A DNA stretch of 64,000 nt, from the NCBI RefSeq assembly GCF_900100665.1, contig NZ_FNCS01000001.1, positions 355,119 through 419,118 on the forward strand, written 5' to 3'. The stretch comes from Pelagibacterium luteolum (GTDB lineage: Bacteria > Pseudomonadota > Alphaproteobacteria > Rhizobiales > Devosiaceae). A program made the position numbers and the translations under genes. The notes under the pieces are model-generated. The model ran no database searches, had not been told where the DNA came from, and saw only the letters and a list, made by a program, of their open reading frames with translations. Of this stretch, positions 24,604-32,962 are shown one piece after another. Within the stretch, counting starts at the first letter, position 1. Every line of letters begins with the position of its first letter.

Positions 24604-25887
24604 GTGAGCGCACTGACATCACGACCCAACACTCTGATCGAGGCGATGGCCGATCTGGGCCGACGCGCGCGCGCGGCAGCATCGGTACTCGCGCACACAA
24701 CGGCAGAGAAAAAAAACCACGCCTTACGCGCTGCCGCCGCCGCGATAGATACCGGTCGCGGTCCCATTCTTGCAGCCAATGCCAAAGATATCGAAGCGGC
24801 CAAGGCGGGCGGCATGAGTGCGGCGTTCATCGACCGATTGCTGCTCGATGACAAGCGCCTCGATGCGATTGTTGCCGCCCTCGAAACTGTCGCCGACCTC
24901 CCTGACCCTGTCGGCATGATCATCGCAAATTGGCAGCGGCCCAACGGGCTCGATATTTCGCGCGTGCGAACGCCTCTCGGGGTTATTGGCGTCATCTTTG
25001 AATCACGCCCCAACGTTACGGCCGACGCGGGCGCGCTGTGCCTCAAGGCGGGCAATGCAGTGATTTTGCGCGGCGGCTCGGACAGCTTTCATTCGTCCCA
25101 CGCCATCCATGCCTGCCTCGTGGCCGGGCTGAAGGACGCCGGATTGCCCGAGGCTTCCATCCAGATTGTGCCCACGACCGATCGCGCCGCCGTGGGTGAA
25201 ATGCTCCAAGGGCTCGGCGGAATGATCGACGTGATCGTGCCGCGCGGCGGCAAGGGCTTGGTGGGTCGGGTGCAGTCCGAGGCCCGCGTTCCGGTCTTTG
25301 CTCATCTCGAGGGGCTGGTACACGTCTATGTCGACAAAAGCGCTGATCTTGAAAAGGCAGTGAGCATCATCGCCAATGCCAAGATGCGTCGCACAGGCAT
25401 CTGCGGGGCCGCCGAAACGCTGCTGATCCACACTGATGTCGTCGCTACCCACCTCGAGCCTATCATTGCCGCTCTGATCGAAAAGGGCTGCGAAATTCGG
25501 GGCGACGAGACGGTCCAGAGCCACATCGCCTCAGTCCTGCCCGCAACCGAAGAGGATTGGCGCACCGAATACGAGGACGCAATCATTTCGGTAAAGATCG
25601 TGGCCGATGTGGGTGAGGCCATTGCCCATATCGAGCATTATTCCTCGCATCACACAGAAGCCGTGATCGCCGAAAACCCAGAGGTCGTGCAGCGCTTTTT
25701 CAACGAGATCGATTCCGCCATTCTCATGCACAACGCATCGACCCAGTTTGCGGATGGCGGAGAGTTTGGGTTCGGCGGCGAGATCGGCATTGCGACGGGC
25801 AAGATGCACGCGCGCGGTCCGGTCGGGGTCGAACAGCTGACGAGCTTTAAGTATCTAGTGCGTGGCACCGGGCAGACCCGTCCTTGA
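24604..25887 (+). CDS. proA: Gamma-glutamyl phosphate reductase
   Basis: NADPH-dependent reduction of gamma-glutamyl phosphate to glutamate semialdehyde, step two of proline synthesis. An aldehyde-dehydrogenase-type fold with '[29 protein letters not shown]' and the active-site cysteine in '[16 protein letters not shown]'. The start is GTG, with a GGGGAGG ribosome site upstream. The length of 427 aa is normal. The stop overlaps a TTG start for nadD, keeping the operon coupled. Confidence 0.96.
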   Translation: MSALTSRPNTLIEAMADLGRRARAAASVLAHTTAEKKNHALRAAAAAIDTGRGPILAANAKDIEAAKAGGMSAAFIDRLLLDDKRLDAIVAALETVADLPDPVGMIIANWQRPNGLDISRVRTPLGVIGVIFESRPNVTADAGALCLKAGNAVILRGGSDSFHSSHAIHACLVAGLKDAGLPEASIQIVPTTDRAAVGEMLQGLGGMIDVIVPRGGKGLVGRVQSEARVPVFAHLEGLVHVYVDKSADLEKAVSIIANAKMRRTGICGAAETLLIHTDVVATHLEPIIAALIEKGCEIRGDETVQSHIASVLPATEEDWRTEYEDAIISVKIVADVGEAIAHIEHYSSHHTEAVIAENPEVVQRFFNEIDSAILMHNASTQFADGGEFGFGGEIGIATGKMHARGPVGVEQLTSFKYLVRGTGQTRP

Positions 25888-26519
25888 GTGCAGCTCAAAA
25901 AATTGCCGGGATTACTGAGCTACCACCGTCCGCGCCAGGCATGCGCATTGGGCTGTTCGGCGGCAGTTTCAATCCGCCTCATGACGGGCACCGTCTCGTT
26001 TCGCGCGAAAGCCTCAAGCGCCTCGGGCTGGACGCCGTCTGGTGGCTGGTAACCCCTGGCAATCCCCTGAAGGACACCTCAGACCTCGCGCCACTTGCCG
26101 ATCGCGTCATTGCGGCGCGTGCGCTCGTCGACCACCCGAAGGTCAAGGTAACCGGTTTTGAAGCCGCCAATGGCTTTACTTATACATACCAGACACTAGA
26201 TTTTCTGACCCGCACCCTGCCTGATCGGCGGTTCGTCTGGATCATGGGTGCCGACAGCCTCGCAAGCTTTGATCGCTGGGAGCGCTGGGACGATATTTTC
26301 GAAATGATGCCGATCGCAGTCTATGTCCGGCCCGGCTCGACCAGTCGTGCGCCACTCTCAAAGGCTGCACAGCGCTTTGCCAATGCCCGTCTCGATGAGG
26401 CTGACGCCCGTCTCTTGCCCATTAGCCCGGCTCCCGCCTGGGTCTTTCTTCATGGACTGATGAGCGGATTATCGTCAACCGCCCTGCGCCAAGGCAATGG
26501 ATCAGCGCCCCTGACATAA
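25884..26519 (+). CDS. nadD: Nicotinate-nucleotide adenylyltransferase
   Basis: Transfers AMP to nicotinate mononucleotide in NAD synthesis. It contains the nucleotidyltransferase motif '[14 protein letters not shown]' and the later '[11 protein letters not shown]' (ISSTxIR-type) motif. The start is uncertain: a TTG overlapping the proA stop gives 211 aa, while an ATG at 25941 would begin at MRIGLFGG and remove 19 residues. The overlap and typical N-terminal length favour the TTG. It continues the obgE-proBA operon. Confidence 0.93.
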   Translation: MSAAQKIAGITELPPSAPGMRIGLFGGSFNPPHDGHRLVSRESLKRLGLDAVWWLVTPGNPLKDTSDLAPLADRVIAARALVDHPKVKVTGFEAANGFTYTYQTLDFLTRTLPDRRFVWIMGADSLASFDRWERWDDIFEMMPIAVYVRPGSTSRAPLSKAAQRFANARLDEADARLLPISPAPAWVFLHGLMSGLSSTALRQGNGSAPLT

Positions 26520-26709
26520 GGTTACCGTCTCATTAACGACATCGGAATATGCTCTAGGTGTGCTCCTCATGCCCTTGGCAAACGAGCACGGCACACGCAT
26601 ATTGGCTGGGTGCAACCAAATCTGGTTGTTCCCATTGGGTCTTTGACAAAGGAAACAGAACCCACTTGATGACACATACATCCCCTGTTCGGGCGGAGGT
26701 TTTGGCTTA

Positions 26710-27102
26710 ATGGCTCCCACGCCCTCCAAGTCGGTCTCACAAGGTACCGCTCCCAAGGCCACAGCCCGCGTCCCCATGCTCGACGTGATTTTAGCATCGC
26801 TCGATGATGCCAAGGCCGAAGACACGATCTCCATCGACATCACCGGAAAATCCTCTCTGTCCGACCATATGGTCGTGACATCGGGGCGCTCCAATCGTCA
26901 TGTGGCAGCCGTCGCCGATCAGATCGTCACGGCCCTCAGGGACAATGGATATGACAAGCCCCGGATTGAGGGTCTCCCCTCTGCCGACTGGGTTTTGGTC
27001 GATGCGTCCGATGTGATCGTGCATATTTTCAGGCCCGAGGTTCGCGAGTTCTACAACATCGAAAAGATGTGGGCCGCCGAATTCGGTTCCGACGCGCACT
27101 AG
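26710..27102 (+). CDS. rsfS: Ribosome silencing factor RsfS
   Basis: Binds ribosomal protein L14 and blocks subunit joining in slow growth. The Iojap/RsfS domain is seen from residue 23 ('LDVILASLDDAKAEDTISID', 'KSSLSDHMVVTSGRSNRHVAAVADQI', 'GLPSADWVLVDASDVIVHIF'). The N-terminal ~22 residues are Ser/Thr/Pro-rich and extra to the core; an internal ATG at codon 23 is an alternative start. A 190-bp gap separates it from nadD, so a promoter of its own is likely. It is followed closely by rlmH, the usual partner. Confidence 0.94.
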   Translation: MAPTPSKSVSQGTAPKATARVPMLDVILASLDDAKAEDTISIDITGKSSLSDHMVVTSGRSNRHVAAVADQIVTALRDNGYDKPRIEGLPSADWVLVDASDVIVHIFRPEVREFYNIEKMWAAEFGSDAH

Positions 27103-27112
27103 CCCTTAAGGC

Positions 27113-27598
27113 ATGCGCGTTCTCATTGTTGCCGTCGGGCGCATGAAGTCTGGGCCCGAGCGAGATCTTGTGGCCCGTTATCTCGACCGCGCCGTCGCGA
27201 CGGGGAAACCCTTGGGCTTGACCGATTTCAACGTCATCGAACTTCCAGAATCCCGTGCGTCCAGTGTAGCGGCTCGCAAGGCCGAGGAGGCCAAGGCGAT
27301 TCATGCCGCCTTGCCGGACAAATGTACGGCGGTCGCGCTGGACGAACGTGGAAAAGGCATGGCCAGCGAACCCTTTGCGCAAAAGATTGCCGATTGGCGC
27401 GATGCCGGCCGGCCAGCGCTCGCGCTGATCATCGGGGGTGCGGATGGCCTTGCGCCCGAAATCCGGGACAATGCCGATCTCGTGGTTTCGTTTTCGCCAA
27501 TGACATGGCCACACCAGATGGTGCGGATGATGGCCGCCGAACAGCTCTACCGCACGACGACAATTTTATCCCGCCATCCCTACCACCGGGGCGATTGA
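27113..27598 (+). CDS. rlmH: 23S rRNA (pseudouridine-1915 N3) methyltransferase RlmH
   Basis: SPOUT-class methyltransferase acting on pseudouridine 1915 of 23S rRNA in the 70S ribosome. It starts 'MRVLIVAVGRMKSGPE' and carries the trefoil-knot SAM site 'LALIIGGADGLAPEI' plus the C-terminal 'WPHQMVRMMAAEQLYR' and 'HPYHRGD', all diagnostic. The length of 161 aa is standard. Its stop overlaps the next ATG (TGATG). The neighbourhood rsfS-rlmH-envC-ctpA is conserved in Hyphomicrobiales. Confidence 0.97.
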   Translation: MRVLIVAVGRMKSGPERDLVARYLDRAVATGKPLGLTDFNVIELPESRASSVAARKAEEAKAIHAALPDKCTAVALDERGKGMASEPFAQKIADWRDAGRPALALIIGGADGLAPEIRDNADLVVSFSPMTWPHQMVRMMAAEQLYRTTTILSRHPYHRGD

Positions 27599-29037
27599 TG
27601 GGGCGCACTCTGCTATTGTCCGGGCTGATTCGGAGGCAAACCCGCTTGGTCCCCACCCTCGGTCAGAACCGTTTGAACGCCTTTGGCGCGTCGAGCCGCA
27701 AGGCTGCGTTTGGCGCGTTGGCGCTCGCGCTCGCCATGATTTCCCTGTCCTCCATGGCCCAGGACGCCTCGGCCGACGCCGAAGCGGCGGAAGATGCAGC
27801 GCCAAGCCAGCTCGAACAGACGGCAGAGGAAGCTGCGGGAAACCTCGAAGGCGTTCAAGGTGAGATCTCCCTCAACGCCGAGCGCATCAATCAAATTCGT
27901 AGCGAAATCGAAGCTCTCGACGGGGATGCGACGCAGTTGGGCCTCGAATTGACGGCCGCTGCCCAGCGGATCGATTTGGCGGGAGAAGATATCCGGGTGA
28001 TCGAAGACCGCCTGGAGCAACTTTTCGATGACGAGCGCACCATCCGCGTCCGGCTCGATGGTCACGACCAGTCGATTTCCAATCTCCTCGCATCCCTGCA
28101 GCGCATTACCGTCCAGCCACCGCCGGCCATGATCGTTGATCCGGCCGACGCTCTGGCCTCAGCGCGCGCGGCGATGCTTTTGGGCTCGGTCCTGCCGCAA
28201 CTGCAGGAACGCGCTGATACGGTGACTGCCGATCTCAACGCACTTATGGAGCTAAAGCAGGCAGCGCTTGCCGAAGCCGAGCGCCTGAATGCTAATCTTA
28301 CGACACTCAACGAAGAGCGTCTCCGGATTGCCACGGTGATCGAGGCCCGCACCCAGGGGCTCGAATGGTTGAGTGAAGAACTCATCGTGGAGGAGGCCGA
28401 AGCCCGCGCCCTTTCCGATCGCGCCACGTCTCTCGAACAATTGATCGAGGGTCTCGAAAGCCGAATTGCGGCTGTCACTGCAGCCGATGAAGCAACCCGC
28501 GCTGCTAATGCCGGGCAGGCGGTGCCCAGTCTCGACCCCGAGATTCTGGCGATGGCCTTCGCCGACGCCAGCCGGACCGAACCAGCGGTTCCGCTCGCAT
28601 CGGCAAGGGGTTACCTGACCCCCCCTTTGAGTGGCACCCCCCTTACGACTTTTGGGGCTGCCGATGGCTTTGGCGGTACGGCGCGGGGATTGACGCTTTT
28701 GGGTCAACCCGGCGCGCGTGTCGTAGCGCCATCCGACGGTTGGGTAACTTATGCAGGCCTCTTCCTCAATTACGGCCAAATCGTCATCCTCAATGCCGGC
28801 CAGAACTATACGGTGGTCTTGGCAGGGCTTGATTCCGTATCTGTAGAACGAGGTCAGTTCGTACAGATGGGCTCACCGATCGGGATCATGGGCGAACAGG
28901 CCACGTCGACCAACGGTCGGGCTGGTGAGGACGCACCAGCGCTGTATATTGAACTCAGGGAGGCAGGAACTCCCATCGATCCGGAAGGGTGGTGGACCGC
29001 TCATTCCGGCGAGCAACAGGAAAGTGGATCGATCTGA
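27598..29037 (+). CDS. Murein hydrolase activator, EnvC/LytM-like
   Basis: Periplasmic protein expected to activate cell-division amidases. A hydrophobic signal lies around residues 38-57, then a long coiled-coil region (about 70-310) rich in Glu, Leu and Arg, then a C-terminal LytM/M23 domain (about 350-475). In that domain the metal ligands of active M23 peptidases are not visible ('GLTLLGQPGARVVAPSDGWV', 'ALYIELREAG'), as expected for EnvC-type activators. The N-terminus is longer than usual. It is coupled to rlmH upstream and to the S41 peptidase downstream. Confidence 0.88.
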   Translation: MGRTLLLSGLIRRQTRLVPTLGQNRLNAFGASSRKAAFGALALALAMISLSSMAQDASADAEAAEDAAPSQLEQTAEEAAGNLEGVQGEISLNAERINQIRSEIEALDGDATQLGLELTAAAQRIDLAGEDIRVIEDRLEQLFDDERTIRVRLDGHDQSISNLLASLQRITVQPPPAMIVDPADALASARAAMLLGSVLPQLQERADTVTADLNALMELKQAALAEAERLNANLTTLNEERLRIATVIEARTQGLEWLSEELIVEEAEARALSDRATSLEQLIEGLESRIAAVTAADEATRAANAGQAVPSLDPEILAMAFADASRTEPAVPLASARGYLTPPLSGTPLTTFGAADGFGGTARGLTLLGQPGARVVAPSDGWVTYAGLFLNYGQIVILNAGQNYTVVLAGLDSVSVERGQFVQMGSPIGIMGEQATSTNGRAGEDAPALYIELREAGTPIDPEGWWTAHSGEQQESGSI

Positions 29038-30401
29038 TGGCGGTGTTTTTCAAGCGGGTACTGATCGGATTGCTGTCGTTGGGCATTGCCATCGGCCCGC
29101 AGGCAGCGGTGGCCCAGTCCCCGCAGCAGGAGCAGGATGAGATCTATAGACAGCTCGAATTGTTTGGTCTCGTTCTTGACCGGATTCGAGACGAATACAT
29201 CGAAGCGCCTGATGAATCCGAACTGATCCGTGCCGCGATCCAGGGCATGTTGACCTCGCTCGACCCCCATTCGGCCTACCTCTCGCCTGAGAGCTTTGCC
29301 GATGTACGCGAAGACACGTCCGGCACGTTTGGCGGCCTCGGTATTGAGGTGACTATGGAAGAGGGCCTCGTCAAAGTCGTAACACCCTACGACGACAGCC
29401 CGGCGTCGAGCGCCGGCATCCTCGCCAATGACTTCATCGTCGAGATCGACAACCAGCAGGTCATGGGGCTGACACTCGATGAGGCCGTGGAACTGATGCG
29501 CGGCGAGGTAGGAACGGAAGTCGATATCGTTGTCTCGCGCGAGGGTGCCGATCAGTTGATCGACATGACGCTCACCCGCGACATCATCGCCGTAGCTGCA
29601 GTGCGCTGGAGCAATGAGCGCGACATCCCGATTATCCGACTGTCGCGCTTTTCGGGTCAGGCCTATGCCGGACTCGATGAATCGATCAGAGAGATTTTCG
29701 AGGAAAGCGACGGTGTAGCGCCTCCAGGCATTATTCTCGATCTTCGCAACAACCCAGGTGGACTCGTCGATCAAGCTCAGTTCGTGGCCGATGCATTCCT
29801 GTCGCAGGGCTCGGTCGTTCTGACACGCGGGCGTATCGACAACCAAAACTCGCGCTATGACGCCAGCCCCGACGAGCTCGATGCGCTGCTTGATGGCGTG
29901 CCGATCATCGTCCTTATCAATGGCGGCACCGCATCGGCTGCGGAAATCGTGGCTGGAGCACTCCAGGATCATGGCCGAGCCACGCTGGTCGGCACACGCT
30001 CGTTCGGCAAGGGCTCCGTCCAGTCGATCATCCCATTGGGCTTTGACGGCGCCATGCGGTTGACCACTGCCCGCTACTACACTCCCAACAATCGGTCCAT
30101 TCAGGCGCTCGGCATTTCGCCTGACATCCAGGTCCTTCAGGACGTCCCCGAGGAATTCCAGGGTCTCGACGAAATCATTGGTGAGGCCGGGCTGGCCGGA
30201 CATATCTCCGGTGAGGATGAAGAGGCTACAGTTGGATCGTCAGTCTATGTCCCTGCGGACCGCGCTGACGACAACCAGCTTCAATACGCGATCGATTTGA
30301 TTTTGGGTGAAGCTGAAGACGCTGCATTCCCCCCCGACCCAGACGCAGTGATTGCTACGGCACCCGGGGACGAAGAGGTCGAAACCTCGGAAACCGAATA
30401 G
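29037..30401 (+). CDS. ctpA: S41 carboxyl-terminal processing peptidase CtpA
   Basis: Periplasmic serine protease with a signal peptide (residues 1-27, ending AVAQ), a PDZ domain (about 90-170, 'FGGLGIEVTMEEGLVKVV') and the S41 catalytic domain. The Ser-Lys dyad is Ser300 in 'NGGTASAAEIVAGAL' and Lys325 in 'RSFGKGSVQ'. It ends with an acidic tail. The ATG overlapping the upstream stop (TGATG) is used. Paired with the EnvC-like activator, it probably trims envelope factors that control peptidoglycan hydrolases, as CtpA does in other proteobacteria. Confidence 0.94.
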   Translation: MAVFFKRVLIGLLSLGIAIGPQAAVAQSPQQEQDEIYRQLELFGLVLDRIRDEYIEAPDESELIRAAIQGMLTSLDPHSAYLSPESFADVREDTSGTFGGLGIEVTMEEGLVKVVTPYDDSPASSAGILANDFIVEIDNQQVMGLTLDEAVELMRGEVGTEVDIVVSREGADQLIDMTLTRDIIAVAAVRWSNERDIPIIRLSRFSGQAYAGLDESIREIFEESDGVAPPGIILDLRNNPGGLVDQAQFVADAFLSQGSVVLTRGRIDNQNSRYDASPDELDALLDGVPIIVLINGGTASAAEIVAGALQDHGRATLVGTRSFGKGSVQSIIPLGFDGAMRLTTARYYTPNNRSIQALGISPDIQVLQDVPEEFQGLDEIIGEAGLAGHISGEDEEATVGSSVYVPADRADDNQLQYAIDLILGEAEDAAFPPDPDAVIATAPGDEEVETSETE

Positions 30402-30426
30402 TTTGTGCTATAGCCTTTGACTGAAG

Positions 30427-30455
30427 CCGCGCCGGAGCTGATTCGGCGCGGTTGC
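30427..30455 (+). terminator. Possible terminator after ctpA
   Basis: CCGCGCCG (30427-30434) pairs with CGGCGCGG (30444-30451) around a 9-base loop. Only a short TT follows, so it may slow rather than stop transcription before the deacetylase gene. Confidence 0.4.
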
Positions 30456-30522
30456 ATGTCAACAGGCGTGTCGCTGCCTTTATGGGCGGCACATGCAAGC
30501 CAGTTGCAGGGCTGACCGGTGC

Positions 30523-31650
30523 ATGACCGATGACTTGAACGCGCCGCTGGGACGCGGGCGCAGGAAAGCCGACAGACAACGCCTGAACCTGCCATGGGGG
30601 CGGATCGGCGGCACAGCTGTCCTTGCCTTCGCATTGGGCATCGGGGCTTGGATTCTCTTTGTCGATGATCCGCTGGGTGGGCGCCCGGTCGCAGAGGTCG
30701 CCGTCAACACCCAGTCCATTCCCAATCCCATCATCGAAGACGTCGCACCGACACCCATTGAGCCGGCCATAGTGCCGATCGACGCGCCCAACGGCCCCTC
30801 CATCATCACCCTGGGCGCGAACGCTCCTGTTGATTCCGCTGGCGAGGATTTGGGTCCTCAGCAAACCCTGATTGAAATGACAGAAGACGGCCCCTTGCCC
30901 CGCATCGCCAGCGATGGCACGAGACCCCATCAGGCCTATGCGCGCCCGTCGGTGAGCATAGAAAGTGCAGGCGGTCGAAAACTGATAGCAATTGTCGTCA
31001 CCGGTCTCGGGCTCAACGACAGCTCGACACGACAGGCGATCGATACGCTGCCCGGCACTGTAACGTTGGCTTTTGCCCCCTATGGCCAGAGCCTCATGCA
31101 GTTGGCGGGTACTGCGCGCGCCGACGGGCATGAAATCATGCTCGAAGTCCCGCTCGAACCCTTCGACTATCCGCAAAACGACCCAGGGCCACACACGCTT
31201 CTCGTCGAACAACCACCCCGCGAAAATCTGGAAAAACTTCATTGGCTGATGAGCCGGATGGAAGGCTATACCGGCATCATTAATCATATGGGCGCGCGCT
31301 TTACGGCATCGGCGGCCGATTTTTCCCCTATTATGGAAGAGCTCGGATTGCGCGGCCTTTCCTATCTCGATGACGGCAGTTCGAACCGCTCGGTGGCCCC
31401 GCAGTTGGCCCAGCAGAACGGCGTGCCCTTTGCACGGGCGCTGAGCCATCTCGACGACAATCCATCCGGACCCGCGATAACCCAGCAGCTGGAGGTCCTC
31501 AAGGCAGCAGCCGACCAGAATGGTCATGCCATCGGTCTCCTTTCGGCATTGCCCGTATCCATCCGCACGCTGGCCGAATGGGCAGACGCACTTGACCAGG
31601 ACAGCTACCTTCTGGTGCCTGTCAGTGTTTTGACAAATATCCAAGGATAA
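30523..31650 (+). CDS. Divergent polysaccharide deacetylase family protein
   Basis: Residues 28-48 form a membrane anchor ('GGTAVLAFALGIGAWILFVD'), then a Pro-rich periplasmic linker, then a domain of the divergent polysaccharide deacetylase (DUF610) family from about 150: 'IAIVVTGLGLNDSSTRQAID', 'MLEVPLEPFDYPQNDPG', 'GARFTASAADFSPIM', 'VLKAAADQNGHAIGLL'. The usual NodB metal triad is not obvious, as in this family. The start could also be 30 bp upstream. The gene is regularly found between ctpA and rppH in Hyphomicrobiales. Its reaction is unknown. Confidence 0.88.
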   Translation: MTDDLNAPLGRGRRKADRQRLNLPWGRIGGTAVLAFALGIGAWILFVDDPLGGRPVAEVAVNTQSIPNPIIEDVAPTPIEPAIVPIDAPNGPSIITLGANAPVDSAGEDLGPQQTLIEMTEDGPLPRIASDGTRPHQAYARPSVSIESAGGRKLIAIVVTGLGLNDSSTRQAIDTLPGTVTLAFAPYGQSLMQLAGTARADGHEIMLEVPLEPFDYPQNDPGPHTLLVEQPPRENLEKLHWLMSRMEGYTGIINHMGARFTASAADFSPIMEELGLRGLSYLDDGSSNRSVAPQLAQQNGVPFARALSHLDDNPSGPAITQQLEVLKAAADQNGHAIGLLSALPVSIRTLAEWADALDQDSYLLVPVSVLTNIQG

Positions 31651-31655
31651 ATCTC

Positions 31656-32189
31656 ATGGTGCAGCACAACCGCGAAACCATGCCCTACCGCGACTGCGTC
31701 GGCATCGCGCTCTTCAACCCCTCGGGCAAGGTCTTTCTCGCGCGCCGTATCCTCGCGCCGGGCCCTGACACATCTGAAGTCGACGCGCCTTGGCAGATGC
31801 CACAGGGCGGCATCGATGACGGTGAAGACGCGCTGCCCGCTGCCTACCGCGAACTTTTCGAGGAAACGTCCGTCCGCACCATTCGCCTTCTGGCGCAGGC
31901 ACCCGACTGGATCCACTACGACCTGCCTGATGACGTTCTCGGCATTGCACTCAAGGGCAAGTACCGCGGCCAGCGGCAGAAATGGTTCGCCTTTCTCTTT
32001 GAAGGGAGTGAAGACGAAATCAACCTCTCCCACGATGCACACGGCCTTGACCCCGAGTTCGACGCCTGGCGGTGGGAAGAGTTCGCCAAAGTCCCAGAAA
32101 TCATAGTGCCCTTCAAACGACCGGCCTATCTCGAGATCGTCTCCGCCTTCGCCGATATTCCCAAGCAGTTGCGGGGCGGCACACTGTGA
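31656..32189 (+). CDS. rppH: RNA pyrophosphohydrolase RppH (NudH)
   Basis: Removes pyrophosphate from 5'-triphosphate mRNA ends, starting RNase E decay. The Nudix box spans about residues 51-73: Gly51, Glu57, then Arg65-Glu66 and Glu69-Glu70. The residue before the final hydrophobic position is Ser where the consensus has Gly. 'YRDCVGIALFNPSGKVFLAR' and the C-terminal 'VVPFKRPAYLEIVSAFAD' type ending are typical of RppH. The length of 177 aa fits. Its stop overlaps the GTG of the racemase gene. Confidence 0.94.
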   Translation: MVQHNRETMPYRDCVGIALFNPSGKVFLARRILAPGPDTSEVDAPWQMPQGGIDDGEDALPAAYRELFEETSVRTIRLLAQAPDWIHYDLPDDVLGIALKGKYRGQRQKWFAFLFEGSEDEINLSHDAHGLDPEFDAWRWEEFAKVPEIIVPFKRPAYLEIVSAFADIPKQLRGGTL

Positions 32190-32875
32190 AGACCATCGGC
32201 ATCATCGGTGGCATGAGCTGGGAATCGACGGCGCATTACTATGCGGAGATCAACCGTGAGACCGCCCGTCGGCGCGGCGGCCTTCACTCGGCGCCGATAC
32301 TTCTCGAGTCGGTCGACTTTGCCACTATCGAGTCGATGCAACGCGCCGGGCAATGGGAAGAGGCCGGCGCCCGGCTGGCGCAATCGGCCCGCGCCCTGGA
32401 ACGGGCAGGAGCTGAACTTATCGCCCTTGCTACCAACACGATGCACGTTGTTGCTCCTGCCATAGAGGCCGCAACAGCACTCCCCTTTCTCCATATCGCC
32501 GATCCGACCGCCGATGCCCTGATCGCCGATGGAGGCCGTACTGTCGGGCTGCTTGGCACGCGGTTCACGATGGAGATGGATTTTTATACCGATAGATTGC
32601 GTGAACGCGGTTTGACCCCGCTCGTTCCTGAAGTCGACCGCACAAATCTCAACGCCATTATCTACGAGCAATTGTGCAAGGGCATCGTCACCCCCGAATC
32701 GAGAGCGACCTATGTACGGGCAATAGAGGGATTGGCGGCAAAGGGTGCAGAGGCCGTGATCCTTGGCTGCACGGAGATTGGAATGCTGATCACCGACGAC
32801 GACAGTCCACTCCCGGTTTACGACACAACCCAGCTTCATGCCCATGCTATCGTTGCGAAGGCTATGGACGCATAG
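32186..32875 (+). CDS. Aspartate/glutamate racemase family protein (YgeA-like)
   Basis: A 229-aa cofactor-independent amino-acid racemase. It begins 'KTIGIIGGMSWESTAHYYAE'. The second catalytic cysteine is present in 'VILGCTEIGML', but the first site reads 'LATNTMH', with Thr in place of Cys. This Thr/Cys pairing is known in E. coli YgeA, a broad-spectrum racemase, so activity on several amino acids is likely rather than loss of function. The GTG start overlaps the rppH stop by 4 bp. A strong terminator follows. Confidence 0.88.
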   Translation: MKTIGIIGGMSWESTAHYYAEINRETARRRGGLHSAPILLESVDFATIESMQRAGQWEEAGARLAQSARALERAGAELIALATNTMHVVAPAIEAATALPFLHIADPTADALIADGGRTVGLLGTRFTMEMDFYTDRLRERGLTPLVPEVDRTNLNAIIYEQLCKGIVTPESRATYVRAIEGLAAKGAEAVILGCTEIGMLITDDDSPLPVYDTTQLHAHAIVAKAMDA

Positions 32876-32908
32876 CGGGTTTCAAGACCGACTAGGTGGC
32901 CTAGAGGC

Positions 32909-32939
32909 AAAAAAAGGGGCGCTCATTGCGCCCCTTTTG
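32909..32939. terminator. Bidirectional terminator between the racemase and chemoreceptor genes
   Basis: AAAAGGGGCGC (32912-32922) and GCGCCCCTTTT (32928-32938) form an 11-bp stem with a 5-base loop, with A/T tracts on both sides that serve the two convergent genes. Confidence 0.88.
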
Positions 32940-32962
32940 CGTTCAACTGGCCCGATGGCGAA

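Noticed and set aside
29001-30203. Open frame of 400 codons antisense to ctpA
   Set aside because: The forward strand encodes a clear S41 protease with signal peptide, PDZ and dyad; the reverse product has no recognisable feature.
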